From: Streptomyces sp. HUAS MG91
GTDB lineage: Bacteria; Actinomycetota; Actinomycetes; Streptomycetales; Streptomycetaceae
NCBI RefSeq assembly: GCF_040529335.1
Contig: NZ_CP159534.1
Span: 930,001-994,000 of the forward strand
Direction of reading: 5' to 3'
DNA length: 64,000 nucleotides
The stretch's first letter is position 1; the number at the start of each line of letters is the position of its first letter. Under the pieces are notes generated by a model. That model did not search any database, was not told where the DNA came from, and was given only the letters and a program-made list of their open reading frames with translations. Made by a program: the position numbers and the translations under genes. Below, in pieces: positions 42,281 to 50,922 of this stretch.

Positions 42281-43954
42281 TCAGTCCGTCCGCCACCAGA
42301 CCGTGCGGTCGGCGGGCAGTTCGATCTGGCCGTCCTCGACGGTGACCGGGTCTGAGGCGAGCAGTACGGTGCCGGGCGCGGGGATGCGGACCGCGGTGCC
42401 GGTGGTGTTGACGGTGCAGGCGAACCCGGGCCGCTCGAAGTGCAGCAGCCCGGCGGGAACGTCGTCGCGCCAGGTGACGCTGTCGCCCGCCCCCAGCCCG
42501 GCCTGCGCCCGCCGCACGGCCAGCGCGGTCCGGTACAGCTCCAGCGTGGACCCCTCCTGCCCGGTCTGCGCCTCGACGCTCAGCTCGCCCCAGCTGTCGG
42601 GCTGGGGCAGCCAGCTGCCACCCTCCCCGAACCCGTACGAGGCACCGGTCCGCGTCCACGGAATCGGCACCCGGCAACCGTCCCGGAACCCGTCCTGGCC
42701 CTGCGCCCGGAAGAAGGAGGGATCCTGACGGACTTCATCAGGCAGGTCGGTCACGTCGGGCAGGCCCAGTTCCTCACCCTGGTAGATGTACGCGGATCCG
42801 GGCAGCGCCAGCATCAACAGCGTGGCCGCCCGCGCCCGCCGCAGACCGAGCTCACGGTCACCGGCCGTCCTGATCTGCGTACCCAGACCCGGCGGATTCG
42901 CGTACCGCGTCGCATGCCGGGTCACGTCGTGGTTGGACAGCACCCACGTGGTGGGAGCACCGACGGGCCGCATCGCGTCGAGGGAGCGGTCGATGGCGGC
43001 ACGGAGTTCTTCCGCGTTCCAAGCAGTGCTCAGGTACTGGAAGTTGAAGGCCTGATGGAGTTCGTCGGGACGCACGTAGTTGGCCGTGCGCTCCACGGTC
43101 GGGGTCCACGCCTCCGCGACGAAGATCCGCTCCCCGTCGTACTCGTCCAGCACGGTCCGCCACGAACGGTAGATCGCGTGCACTCCGTCCTGGTCGAAGA
43201 ACGGCATGACATCGTTGCCCAGCAGCTTCAACTGATCGCCGCCGCCGAGATCCGGCAGTCCCTCGGCCTTGACCAGGCCGTGCGCCACGTCGATCCGGAA
43301 TCCGTCGACCCCCATGTCGAGCCAGAATCTGAGGATCGACCGGAACTCGTCCGCGACCGCCGGGTGTTCCCAGTTCAGATCCGGCTGCTCCGGCGCGAAC
43401 AGATGCAGATACCAGTCCCCGTCCGCCAGCCGCGTCCAGGCCGGACCACCGAAGATGGACTCCCAGTCGTTCGGCGGCAGTTCACCGCTCTCGCCCTTGC
43501 CCGCACGGAAGTGGTAGCGGTCCCGCAGCGGCGACCCCGGACCCTCCGCCACCGCACGCCTGAACCACTCGTGCTGGTCCGAGGAATGGTTCGGCACCAG
43601 ATCCACGATGATCCGCAGACCCACCGCGTGCGCGTCACGGATCACCGCGTCCGCGTCCAACAGCGTGCCGTACATCGAGTCGACGGCCCGGTAGTCCGCC
43701 ACGTCGTAACCACCGTCCGCCTGCGGCGAGGCGTAGAACGGCGACAGCCACACCGCGTCCACCCCCAGATCCCGCAGATACGGCAGCCGGCGCCGGATCC
43801 CCTCCAGGTCGCCCGTGCCGTCACCATCACTGTCGGCGAAACTGCGCGGATACACCTGATAGATCACCGCGTCCCGCCACCAGTCGGCGGCCCGGCGGGT
43901 CGTGGCGGCGGACGGAGGAGGCACGAGCGCCTGGTCCGTGGAGTGCTGATTCAT
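42281..43954 (-). CDS. GH13 alpha-glucosidase
   Basis: A 557-residue glycoside hydrolase of family 13, probably an alpha-1,4- or 1,6-glucosidase releasing glucose from maltose or oligosaccharides inside the cell. The (beta/alpha)8 barrel motifs are 'DAVIYQVYPRSFADSDGDGT', 'DLVPNHSSDQHEWF', the nucleophile Asp in 'GFRIDVAHGL' (about 221), the acid Glu in 'IFVAEAW' (about 281) and 'VLSNHDVTRHATR' (about 341). It has no signal peptide. The ATG at 43954 lacks a strong ribosome site. No ABC sugar transporter or LacI regulator is nearby, unlike the usual Streptomyces agl clusters. The 220 bases up to the AsnC gene show nothing else. Confidence 0.92.
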   Translation of the reverse strand: MNQHSTDQALVPPPSAATTRRAADWWRDAVIYQVYPRSFADSDGDGTGDLEGIRRRLPYLRDLGVDAVWLSPFYASPQADGGYDVADYRAVDSMYGTLLDADAVIRDAHAVGLRIIVDLVPNHSSDQHEWFRRAVAEGPGSPLRDRYHFRAGKGESGELPPNDWESIFGGPAWTRLADGDWYLHLFAPEQPDLNWEHPAVADEFRSILRFWLDMGVDGFRIDVAHGLVKAEGLPDLGGGDQLKLLGNDVMPFFDQDGVHAIYRSWRTVLDEYDGERIFVAEAWTPTVERTANYVRPDELHQAFNFQYLSTAWNAEELRAAIDRSLDAMRPVGAPTTWVLSNHDVTRHATRYANPPGLGTQIRTAGDRELGLRRARAATLLMLALPGSAYIYQGEELGLPDVTDLPDEVRQDPSFFRAQGQDGFRDGCRVPIPWTRTGASYGFGEGGSWLPQPDSWGELSVEAQTGQEGSTLELYRTALAVRRAQAGLGAGDSVTWRDDVPAGLLHFERPGFACTVNTTGTAVRIPAPGTVLLASDPVTVEDGQIELPADRTVWWRTD

Positions 43955-44174
43955 CCGGACAAGGTAGAAGACGGCGGTCACAGAAGAGCGCTGAACGCGC
44001 GGGCACACCCGGTGGCCGGACGGGTTATGCGGCCCGACGGAATGCCACAGTCGTGGGCCACTGGTACAGGGCAGCGACATCCTCCCTCCTCTCGGTCGAC
44101 AGACAGCGGCCTGCATTGATCCGTTGGTACAGTCGGCTGTGATCGACCGGATCGTCCGAAGGAGCTCACCACCG

Positions 44175-44660
44175 ATGGCCGTGGACCAGCTCGACACCCG
44201 TATCCTGCGCCTCCTCCTGGAGCAACCGCGGACCAGCGTGCGGGAGTACGCCCGGATCCTCGGGGTGGCCCGCGGCACCCTCCAGGCGCGGCTCGACCGG
44301 CTGGAGCGGGACGGTGTGATCACGGGCGCCGCGCCCGCCCTCTCCCCCGCCGCGCTCGGTCATCCGGTGCTCGCGTTCGTGCACATCGAGGTGACACAGG
44401 GCCACCTGGCCGATGTCGCCGACGGCCTGGCCGGCGTCCCGGAGATCATCGAGGCGCACTCGATCACCGGCGGCGGCGATCTGCTCGCGCGCGTCGCGGC
44501 CCGCGACGCCGCCCACCTGGAGGACGTCGTGCAGCAGCTCAACCGGCTGCCCGGCGTGGTCCGCACCCGCACCGAGGTGGCGCTGCGCGAGCGGGTGCCG
44601 CACCGGCTGCTGCCGCTGGTCGAGGCGGTCGGCAGGGCGGCGGCAGCGGACCGCAAGTGA
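44175..44660 (+). CDS. Lrp/AsnC-family regulator
   Basis: A 161-residue regulator with an N-terminal winged helix ('LDTRILRLLLEQPRTSVREY' and 'LGVARGTLQARLDRLERDGV') and a C-terminal RAM ligand domain with 'SITGGGDLLARVAARDAAHL'. These proteins respond to amino acids. ATG 44175 is preceded by GAAGGAG eleven bases upstream; an ATG at 44124 would add 17 arginine-rich residues. It is followed by the HAD gene after 34 bases and divergent from the glucosidase. Confidence 0.9.
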   Translation: MAVDQLDTRILRLLLEQPRTSVREYARILGVARGTLQARLDRLERDGVITGAAPALSPAALGHPVLAFVHIEVTQGHLADVADGLAGVPEIIEAHSITGGGDLLARVAARDAAHLEDVVQQLNRLPGVVRTRTEVALRERVPHRLLPLVEAVGRAAAADRK

Positions 44661-44694
44661 TCGTTCGGGGCCGCTTTCCTGCATGCTGGAAGGC

Positions 44695-45402
44695 ATGAAC
44701 GACCTCACCCGCCCGCTCGGTGGCACCGCCGTCGTCTTCGACCTCGACGGCACGCTCGTCGACAGCGAGCCCAACTACTACAGGGCGGCCCTCGGCACGC
44801 TGGCCCGCCACGGCGTCACCGAGTACACCTGGGCGGACAACGAGGCGTACGTCGGCATCTCCACCCTGGAGACGATCGGTCTGTGGAAGACGCGGTACGG
44901 CATCGCGGCGTCCGCGGCCGAGCTGCTCGACGACCTGAACGCCCGCTATCTCGACCTCGCCCGCGCCGACACCCATGTCTTCCCGCAGATGCGGCTGTTC
45001 GTGGAGCGGCTGCACGCGGCCGGAGTACCGATGATCGTGGCGTCGGGTTCGTCGCCCGAGGCCATCGGGGCGATCCTCACCGGCACCCGTCTCGGCGCAC
45101 AGCTGTCGCGCTACGTCTCGGCGGACGAGGTGCCGCACGGCAAGCCCGCGCCCGACGTGTTCCTTGAGGCGGCCCGCCGCCTCGACGTGGCGCCCGCGCG
45201 GTGCGTGGTCCTGGAGGACGCGGCGCCGGGCGCCCGCGCCGCGCACGCGGCGGGCATGCGCTGCATCGCGCTGCCGTACGTGGCGGCGCAGGCGGGCGAT
45301 CCGGCGTTCACCGCGGCGGACCTGCTGTTCAAGGGCGGTCAGGAGGAGTTCACGGCGCGGGCCGCGTACGACTGGCTCGAGCGGTCAGCTCCGTCTTCCT
45401 GA
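44695..45402 (+). CDS. HAD-superfamily phosphatase (phosphoglycolate/beta-PGM type)
   Basis: A 235-residue HAD hydrolase. Motif I is 'VVFDLDGTLVDSE' with the nucleophile Asp, motif II 'IVASGSSPEAI', motif III Lys in 'PHGKPAPDVFLEAARRL' and motif IV 'VVLEDAAPGARAAHAAGM'. The cap is helical, like beta-phosphoglucomutase and DOG phosphatases. It probably dephosphorylates a sugar phosphate. Start ATG 44695 (MNDLTRP); an ATG at 44683 is also possible. It may be co-transcribed with the AsnC gene. Its last 53 bases overlap the 3' end of the converging acyl-CoA synthetase gene. Confidence 0.9.
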   Translation: MNDLTRPLGGTAVVFDLDGTLVDSEPNYYRAALGTLARHGVTEYTWADNEAYVGISTLETIGLWKTRYGIAASAAELLDDLNARYLDLARADTHVFPQMRLFVERLHAAGVPMIVASGSSPEAIGAILTGTRLGAQLSRYVSADEVPHGKPAPDVFLEAARRLDVAPARCVVLEDAAPGARAAHAAGMRCIALPYVAAQAGDPAFTAADLLFKGGQEEFTARAAYDWLERSAPSS

Positions 45403-47005
45403 TCTTGCCGGTGGGGGTGAGCGGCAGCTCGCCGACGACCTCGACGGCGGCCGGGACCTTGTACGTCGCCATGGTCCCGGCCGCCCACTCCCGCAGCTCC
45501 TCGCCGGTGAGCGGGGAGCCGGGGGCGGTGCGCACGAACGCGTAGGGCCGCTCCCCGCTCGCGCTGTCGGGCACGGCGACGACCGCTGCGGCCACCACGT
45601 CGGGGTGGTGGGCGAGCAGCGTCTCGACCTCGGTGGGGAAGACGCTCATCCCCTTCACCTTGATCATGTCCTTGTCGCGGCCGAGGTAGTGCAGGGCGCC
45701 CTCCTCGTCGAGGACGCCGATGTCGCCGGTGTGCAGCCAGCCGTCACGCAGCGCGCTCGCGGTGGCATCGGGCGCGTTCCAGTAGCGGGTGAGCACGGAC
45801 GGGCCGCGCACCACGATCTCGCCGCGTTCGCCGAGCGGCAGCGGGGTGCCGGTGGCGAAGTCGACGACCATGAAGTCGGTGCCGGGAACGGGCAGTCCGC
45901 AGAAGACGGGGTCGCTCAGCAGGTCGTGGTCGCCGTCCTGGAAGCCGAGGGTGTTGGTGTCGCTGGTGTGGGTCTCCGTCATGCCGTACGAGGCCTCGCG
46001 CAGGACGCTGCGCGGGCCGACGGCCGCCTTCCAACGGGCGCGCAGCGCCGGGGTGAGCTTGCGGATGAAGGAGACGGTGAGCGGGGCGGTGAGGGTCGTC
46101 AGGTCGCGGCGGGCGAGGTCGGGGTGGTCGAGGAGTTCCAGGTAGTTCTCGACGGTGCCGGCCATCGTGGTCGCGCCGTGCTCCTCGATGGCGCGCAGCA
46201 CCTCGGCCGCGTCCCAGCGGGTGAGCAGCACGCTGGTGCCGCCGGAGACGAGCGGGGCGAGGATGCCGAGGTTCTCGCCGGCGATCCAGAAGACGGGCAG
46301 GTAGCAGACGGAGACGATGCCGCGCTCCCGCTCGGCGGCGTCGGGCATGCGGCCGTTGTCGATGGCGGTGGCCGTGTAGACCATGTGCCGCTGGGTGTGC
46401 TCGCAGCCCTTGGGCAGGCCGGTGGTGCCGCCGGTGTAGTTGAGGGCGGCGAGCGCGTCGAGGTCGTCGGCGACCGGCTCGTGGCGCGGGTGGGCGACGG
46501 CGGCGGGCCACTCGGCGTCGGCGAGCACGGTCCGTACGGGCGTCTCGTGCCGTACCTCGTCGAGGACCGGCAGCAGCGCGTCCCGCGTGACGATCACTTC
46601 GGGCCCCGCGTCGCGGAGTTCGTGGCGCAGTTCGGCCGCGCGGAACATCGGGTTCACCGGGACGTGCACGGCGCCGAGCCGCAGGACGGCGAGCAGCGCG
46701 ACGACGAACCGGGCGCCGTTGGGCAGGAAGACGCCGACCCGGTCGCCCGGCCGTACCCCCTGCGCGGCCAGCCAGCCCGCCAACCGGGCGGCCCGGTCGT
46801 CGAGTTCACGGTACGAGAGGGTCTCTTCGGCGGTGACGAGCGCGGGCCGTCCGGGCCTGAGACCGGCCCAGCGCGCGACGTGGGCGGGCAGGGTCAGCTC
46901 GCCCGCGGGATGCGCGGTGGCCGACGGCTGGCGGCCCCGCCGTGCCTTCGCCTGGCGGGCCCGGAGGTCGTCGAGGTAGGCGTCGATCGGTATGCCGGTG
47001 GACAA
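45350..47005 (-). CDS. AMP-dependent acyl-CoA synthetase
   Basis: A 551-residue ANL enzyme. ATP loop 'NYTGGTTGLPKGCEH' (first Ser replaced by Gly), 'REASYGMTETHT', hinge 'GWLHTGDIGVLDEEGALHYL', 'GRDKDMIKVKGMSVFPTEVE' and catalytic Lys in 'PLTPTGKIRKTEL'. It activates an unidentified carboxylic acid. It is followed upstream by a TetR gene on the same strand (25 bases apart) and faces a divergent acyl-CoA carboxylase, so the three probably serve one acyl-CoA pathway. Confidence 0.92.
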   Translation of the reverse strand: MSTGIPIDAYLDDLRARQAKARRGRQPSATAHPAGELTLPAHVARWAGLRPGRPALVTAEETLSYRELDDRAARLAGWLAAQGVRPGDRVGVFLPNGARFVVALLAVLRLGAVHVPVNPMFRAAELRHELRDAGPEVIVTRDALLPVLDEVRHETPVRTVLADAEWPAAVAHPRHEPVADDLDALAALNYTGGTTGLPKGCEHTQRHMVYTATAIDNGRMPDAAERERGIVSVCYLPVFWIAGENLGILAPLVSGGTSVLLTRWDAAEVLRAIEEHGATTMAGTVENYLELLDHPDLARRDLTTLTAPLTVSFIRKLTPALRARWKAAVGPRSVLREASYGMTETHTSDTNTLGFQDGDHDLLSDPVFCGLPVPGTDFMVVDFATGTPLPLGERGEIVVRGPSVLTRYWNAPDATASALRDGWLHTGDIGVLDEEGALHYLGRDKDMIKVKGMSVFPTEVETLLAHHPDVVAAAVVAVPDSASGERPYAFVRTAPGSPLTGEELREWAAGTMATYKVPAAVEVVGELPLTPTGKIRKTELTARASRTRPAP

Positions 47006-47029
47006 GGTGCGGCTCCCTGCTGTCGTTCG

Positions 47030-47674
47030 CTACTGCCGGTCTGGGGCTCCGATACCGAGGAGGTGCCGGTACATGGTGGTGACGTCGCGCACCGCCGCGT
47101 CGTACGAGGCCGGGCGCGCCGCCACCGTGCGGGCGAACTCCACGCTCATGCCGCCGACGGCGCGGGAGAGGGTGAGCGGGTCGACGACGGGGTGGACCCG
47201 GCCCTCGGCCGCGACCCTGCGCACGTAGCGGGCGGCGCGGCGCACCGGCCGTTCGCGGATCTCCTCCCACAGCGCGCGCACCTCGTCATCGGCGTGCGCC
47301 TGCTGCTCCAAGAGGACGAGCAGCGGCAGATGGCGGGCGTAGGCGGCGATGAACGCGGCCGTCGACGCCTCGGTGACCGCCGCCACGTCGTCGGTGTCGA
47401 CGCCCGGCACGTCCTGCGCGGCGAGGAACGCGTCCCGCACCCGCCGCGCCAGCACCCGGAACACCTCGTCCTTCGACGCGAAGTACACGTAGAAGCCGGC
47501 CCGTGACACCTCGGCCTCCGCGGTGATGTCGGCGATGGTCGCGGGCCCGTACCCGAGCCGCCCGAACACCGCCTCGGCCGCGTCGAGGAGCCGGCCGCGG
47601 GCCGGTGCGTCCGTGCGGTCGCGGGCGGTGCGGGTCGCCCATTCCTGTGTCGCCTGACGTCTGCGTGCTGCCAC
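47030..47674 (-). CDS. TetR-family regulator of acyl-CoA genes
   Basis: A 214-residue TetR protein: 'LLDAAEAVFGRLGYGPATIA' then 'ITAEAEVSRAGFYVYFASKD' as helix-turn-helix, followed by a helical ligand domain. It is transcribed before the acyl-CoA synthetase gene and divergent from the biotin-dependent carboxylase. A near-symmetric operator (47686-47709) lies twelve bases upstream of its start. The ligand is probably an acyl-CoA, by analogy with regulators of this gene context. Confidence 0.9.
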   Translation of the reverse strand: MAARRRQATQEWATRTARDRTDAPARGRLLDAAEAVFGRLGYGPATIADITAEAEVSRAGFYVYFASKDEVFRVLARRVRDAFLAAQDVPGVDTDDVAAVTEASTAAFIAAYARHLPLLVLLEQQAHADDEVRALWEEIRERPVRRAARYVRRVAAEGRVHPVVDPLTLSRAVGGMSVEFARTVAARPASYDAAVRDVTTMYRHLLGIGAPDRQ

Positions 47675-47685
47675 AGCGCCAGAGT

Positions 47686-47709
47686 ATTGACGTTGACGTC
47701 AGTGTCAAT
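47686..47709. promoter_or_regulatory. TetR-type operator between synthetase/TetR and carboxylase
   Basis: ATTGAC, two bases, TGACGTCA, two bases, GTCAAT: a 24-base palindrome symmetric at all but two base pairs. It sits between the divergent TetR and carboxylase genes and should govern both. Confidence 0.8.
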
Positions 47710-47753
47710 GAGCATGACGGAACCCGTCCACGCCGCTTCTTCCGGAGGGTCCC

Positions 47754-50700
47754 ATGGGGTCTGCCGCTGTACTCGTCGCCAACCGGGGCGAGATCGCCGT
47801 CCGGGTGCTGCGCGCCGCCGCCGATCTCGGGCTGCGCGCGGTCGCCGTGCACGAGCCAAGGGACGACGCGCACGTGCGGCAGGCGGACGAGGTGGTGCCG
47901 CTGCCCGCGGGCGGCTGTCTGGACGCGGCGGAGCTGGTGGCCGCGGCCCGCCGGTCGGGCTGCGGGTATCTGCATCCGGGGTACGGGTTCCTGAGCGAGT
48001 CGGCGGAGCTCGCGCGGCGGTGCGCCGAGGCGGGCGTCGTCTTCGTCGGCCCGTCGCCGGAGGCGCTGGAGCTGTTCGGGGACAAGGCACGGGCGCGGGC
48101 GCTCGCCGTCGGGGCCGGGGTGCCGGTGCTGCCCGGCACGGACGGCGTGACAACCCTGGAACAGGCGCGGGCCCTCCTCGCCGACGGGCCGGTGATGGTG
48201 AAGGCGGTGGGCGGGGGCGGCGGGCGCGGGATGCGGGTCGTGCGCACCGCCGACGAGCTGCCCGATGCCTGGGAGCGCTGCCGCTCGGAGGCCCGACAGG
48301 GTTTCGGGCGCGACGCGTTGTACGTGGAGCGGCTGTGGGAGGGGGCCCGTCACATCGAGGTGCAGATCGTGGCGGACGCCGCGGGCACGGTGGGGCATCT
48401 GTGGGAGCGGGACTGCAGCGCGCAGCGCCGCCATCAGAAACTGATCGAGATCGCGCCGGCGCCCGCGCTCGACGCGGCGCTGCGCGACCGGCTCCTCGAC
48501 GCCGCGCTCGGGCTCGCCCGCGCCGCCCACTATCAGGGGGTCGGCACCGTCGAATTCCTCGTCCGGGACGATGAGTTCGTGTTCATGGAGGCCAATCCGC
48601 GGCTCCAGGTGGAGCACACGGTGACGGAGGAGGTGACGGGCGTCGATCTCGTCGCGGCACAGTTGCGCATCGCCGCGGGCGACTCCCTCGCCGCTCTCGG
48701 GCTCGACGTGCCGCCGCCGGTCCGCGGGTGCGCGGTGCAGGTGCGGGTGAACGCGGAGGTGACGGACGCCGACGGGTCGGTGCGTCCGTCGGCCGGCCGC
48801 ATCACCCGCTGCGACCTGCCGACGGGGCCCGGGATCCGGGTCGACACGGCCGTGCGCACCGGCACGGAGATCGGGACGCGCTACGACTCGCTGCTGGCGA
48901 AGGTCGTCGCTCATGCGCCCCGGGGCGGTTTCGAGGCGGCGTGCGCGCGGGCCGGGCGGGCCCTCGACGAGTTCGTGGTGGAAGGTGTGCGGACCTCGAT
49001 TCCCGTACTGCGCGGCCTTCTTGAGCATCCCGGGTTCACCGCGGGCGGCATCGACACGGGGTTCGTGCAGCGTCATCTGCCCGAGCTGGTGCCCGCCGCC
49101 CCGCTGCCGGACGCGGGCGGGGCGGAACCGGGCACGACCACGGCGCCGATGAGCGGCACGGTCACCTCCCTGGAAGTGCGGCCGGGTCAACTCGTCGCCG
49201 CCGGGGCGGTGTTGCTGGTGCTGGAAGCCATGAAGATGGAGCACGTCGTACGCGCGGAGCGGTCCGGTGTCGTGCGGGCCGTGCGCGCGGAGGTCGGGGA
49301 CACCGTCGCGGAGGGTGCCGAGCTGGTGCTCCTGGACGTCACGGAGGACGGCCCCGAGCGGCGGGAGGCGGTGGCCGACCTCGATCCCGACGCGGTGCGG
49401 CCCGACCTCGCCGAGACGCGGGCCCGGCACGCGTTCGGGCTCGACGAGAACCGGCCCGAGGCCGTCGCCAAGCGGCACGCGGCCGGGCGGCGCACCGCGC
49501 GCGAGAACATCGAGGAGCTGTGCGACCCGGGTTCGTTCACCGAGTTCGGGGCGCTCGCCGTGGCGGCGCAGCGGCAGCGCCGCCCGCTGGAGGAGCTGAT
49601 CCGGGCGACGCCCGCCGACGGCATGGTCACCGGCACCGCCCGGATCGGTGGCGCGGCCGCCGTTGTCATGTCGTACGACTACACGGTGCTCGCCGGGACG
49701 CAGGGCCACAACAACCACCGCAAGACCGACCGGATGCTCCAGCTCGCCGAGGAGCGCGGGCTGCCCGTCGTGCTGTTCGCGGAGGGCGGCGGCGGGCGGC
49801 CCGGCGACACCGACACCACGGTCGTGGCGGGCCTGAACGTGCCGACGTTCCAGCGGATGGCGCGGCTCAGCGGCCGGGTGCCGCTGGTCGGGATCGCGTC
49901 GGGCCGCTGCTTCGCGGGCAACGCGGCGCTGCTCGGCTGCTGCGACGTGGTGATCGCGACGCCGGAGGCGAACATCGGCATGGGCGGCCCGGCGATGATC
50001 GAGGGCGGCGGGCTCGGCGTGTACCGGCCGGAGGAGATCGGGCCGCTGTCGGTGCAGGTGCCCAACGGCGTGGTGGACCTGCCGGTCGCCGACGAGGCGG
50101 AGGCCGTCCGCGCGGCCCGCACCTACCTCTCGTACTTCCGTGGTGCGCCGGAGAGTTGGGAGGCGCCGGACCAGCGGATGCTGCGGCACGCCGTGCCCGA
50201 GAACCGGCGGCGGGCCTACGACATCCGGGCCGCGGTCGGCGGGCTCGCCGACACCGGATCCGTCATCGAGCTGCGGCGCGGCTTCGGCGCCGGGATCATC
50301 ACGGCGCTGGTGCGGATCGAGGGCCGGCCGCTCGGCCTGATCGCCAACAACCCGTCCCACCTGGGCGGGGCGATCGACCGGGACGCCGCCGACAAGGCCG
50401 CCCGGTTCCTGCGCCAGTGCGAGGCGTCCGGGCTGCCGGTGGTCTCGCTCTGCGACACCCCGGGGTTCATGGTCGGGCCGGACGCCGAACGCACGGCGAC
50501 GGTGCGGCAGTTCGCGGAGCTGTTCGTCGCGGGGGCGCGGCTGACGGTGCCACTGGTCTGTCTCGTGCTGCGCAAGGCGTACGGGCTCGGCGCGATGGCC
50601 ATGATGGGCGGTTCGACGCAGGCGCCGCTGGCCACGGCGGCCTGGCCGAGCGGGGAGTTCGGCGGGATGGGTCTCGAGGGGGCGGTACGGCTCGGCTACC

Positions 50701-50876
50701 GGCGCGAGCTGGCCGCCATCGCCGACCCGGCCGAGCGGGAGCGGGCCTTCGAGGCGCGGGTCGCCGAGCTGTACGAGCACGGCAAGGCGGTCAACGCGGC
50801 GGCCGCGCTGGAGATTGACGCGGTCATCGACCCGGAGCGGTCGCGGAGTTGGATCCTTTCCGCTCTCGACACCTGA
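47754..50876 (+). CDS. Single-chain biotin-dependent acyl-CoA carboxylase (BC-BCCP-CT)
   Basis: A 1,040-residue enzyme holding all carboxylase activities in one chain. Biotin carboxylase covers about 1-445 ('LVANRGEIAVRVLRAA', ATP-grasp 'MVKAVGGGGGRGM' 148-160, 'FMEANPRLQVEH' 277-288). A biotin carrier domain follows at about 462-530 with the biotinyl Lys494 in 'EAMKMEH'. Carboxyltransferase N and C halves lie at about 535-1040 ('GMVTGTARIGG', 'RCFAGNAALLGCCDVVIATP', 'LCDTPGFMVGP', 'KAYGLGAMAMMGG'). It adds CO2 to acetyl-, propionyl- or longer acyl-CoA. Most Streptomyces carboxylases are split; this layout resembles the single-chain long-chain acyl-CoA carboxylases of mycobacteria. GGAGG precedes the ATG. 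Confidence 0.93.
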   Translation: MGSAAVLVANRGEIAVRVLRAAADLGLRAVAVHEPRDDAHVRQADEVVPLPAGGCLDAAELVAAARRSGCGYLHPGYGFLSESAELARRCAEAGVVFVGPSPEALELFGDKARARALAVGAGVPVLPGTDGVTTLEQARALLADGPVMVKAVGGGGGRGMRVVRTADELPDAWERCRSEARQGFGRDALYVERLWEGARHIEVQIVADAAGTVGHLWERDCSAQRRHQKLIEIAPAPALDAALRDRLLDAALGLARAAHYQGVGTVEFLVRDDEFVFMEANPRLQVEHTVTEEVTGVDLVAAQLRIAAGDSLAALGLDVPPPVRGCAVQVRVNAEVTDADGSVRPSAGRITRCDLPTGPGIRVDTAVRTGTEIGTRYDSLLAKVVAHAPRGGFEAACARAGRALDEFVVEGVRTSIPVLRGLLEHPGFTAGGIDTGFVQRHLPELVPAAPLPDAGGAEPGTTTAPMSGTVTSLEVRPGQLVAAGAVLLVLEAMKMEHVVRAERSGVVRAVRAEVGDTVAEGAELVLLDVTEDGPERREAVADLDPDAVRPDLAETRARHAFGLDENRPEAVAKRHAAGRRTARENIEELCDPGSFTEFGALAVAAQRQRRPLEELIRATPADGMVTGTARIGGAAAVVMSYDYTVLAGTQGHNNHRKTDRMLQLAEERGLPVVLFAEGGGGRPGDTDTTVVAGLNVPTFQRMARLSGRVPLVGIASGRCFAGNAALLGCCDVVIATPEANIGMGGPAMIEGGGLGVYRPEEIGPLSVQVPNGVVDLPVADEAEAVRAARTYLSYFRGAPESWEAPDQRMLRHAVPENRRRAYDIRAAVGGLADTGSVIELRRGFGAGIITALVRIEGRPLGLIANNPSHLGGAIDRDAADKAARFLRQCEASGLPVVSLCDTPGFMVGPDAERTATVRQFAELFVAGARLTVPLVCLVLRKAYGLGAMAMMGGSTQAPLATAAWPSGEFGGMGLEGAVRLGYRRELAAIADPAERERAFEARVAELYEHGKAVNAAAALEIDAVIDPERSRSWILSALDT

Positions 50877-50922
50877 GCACCCCCGCTATCATCTGCGCCG
50901 AAAGAGGGGGGCTTCGACGATC

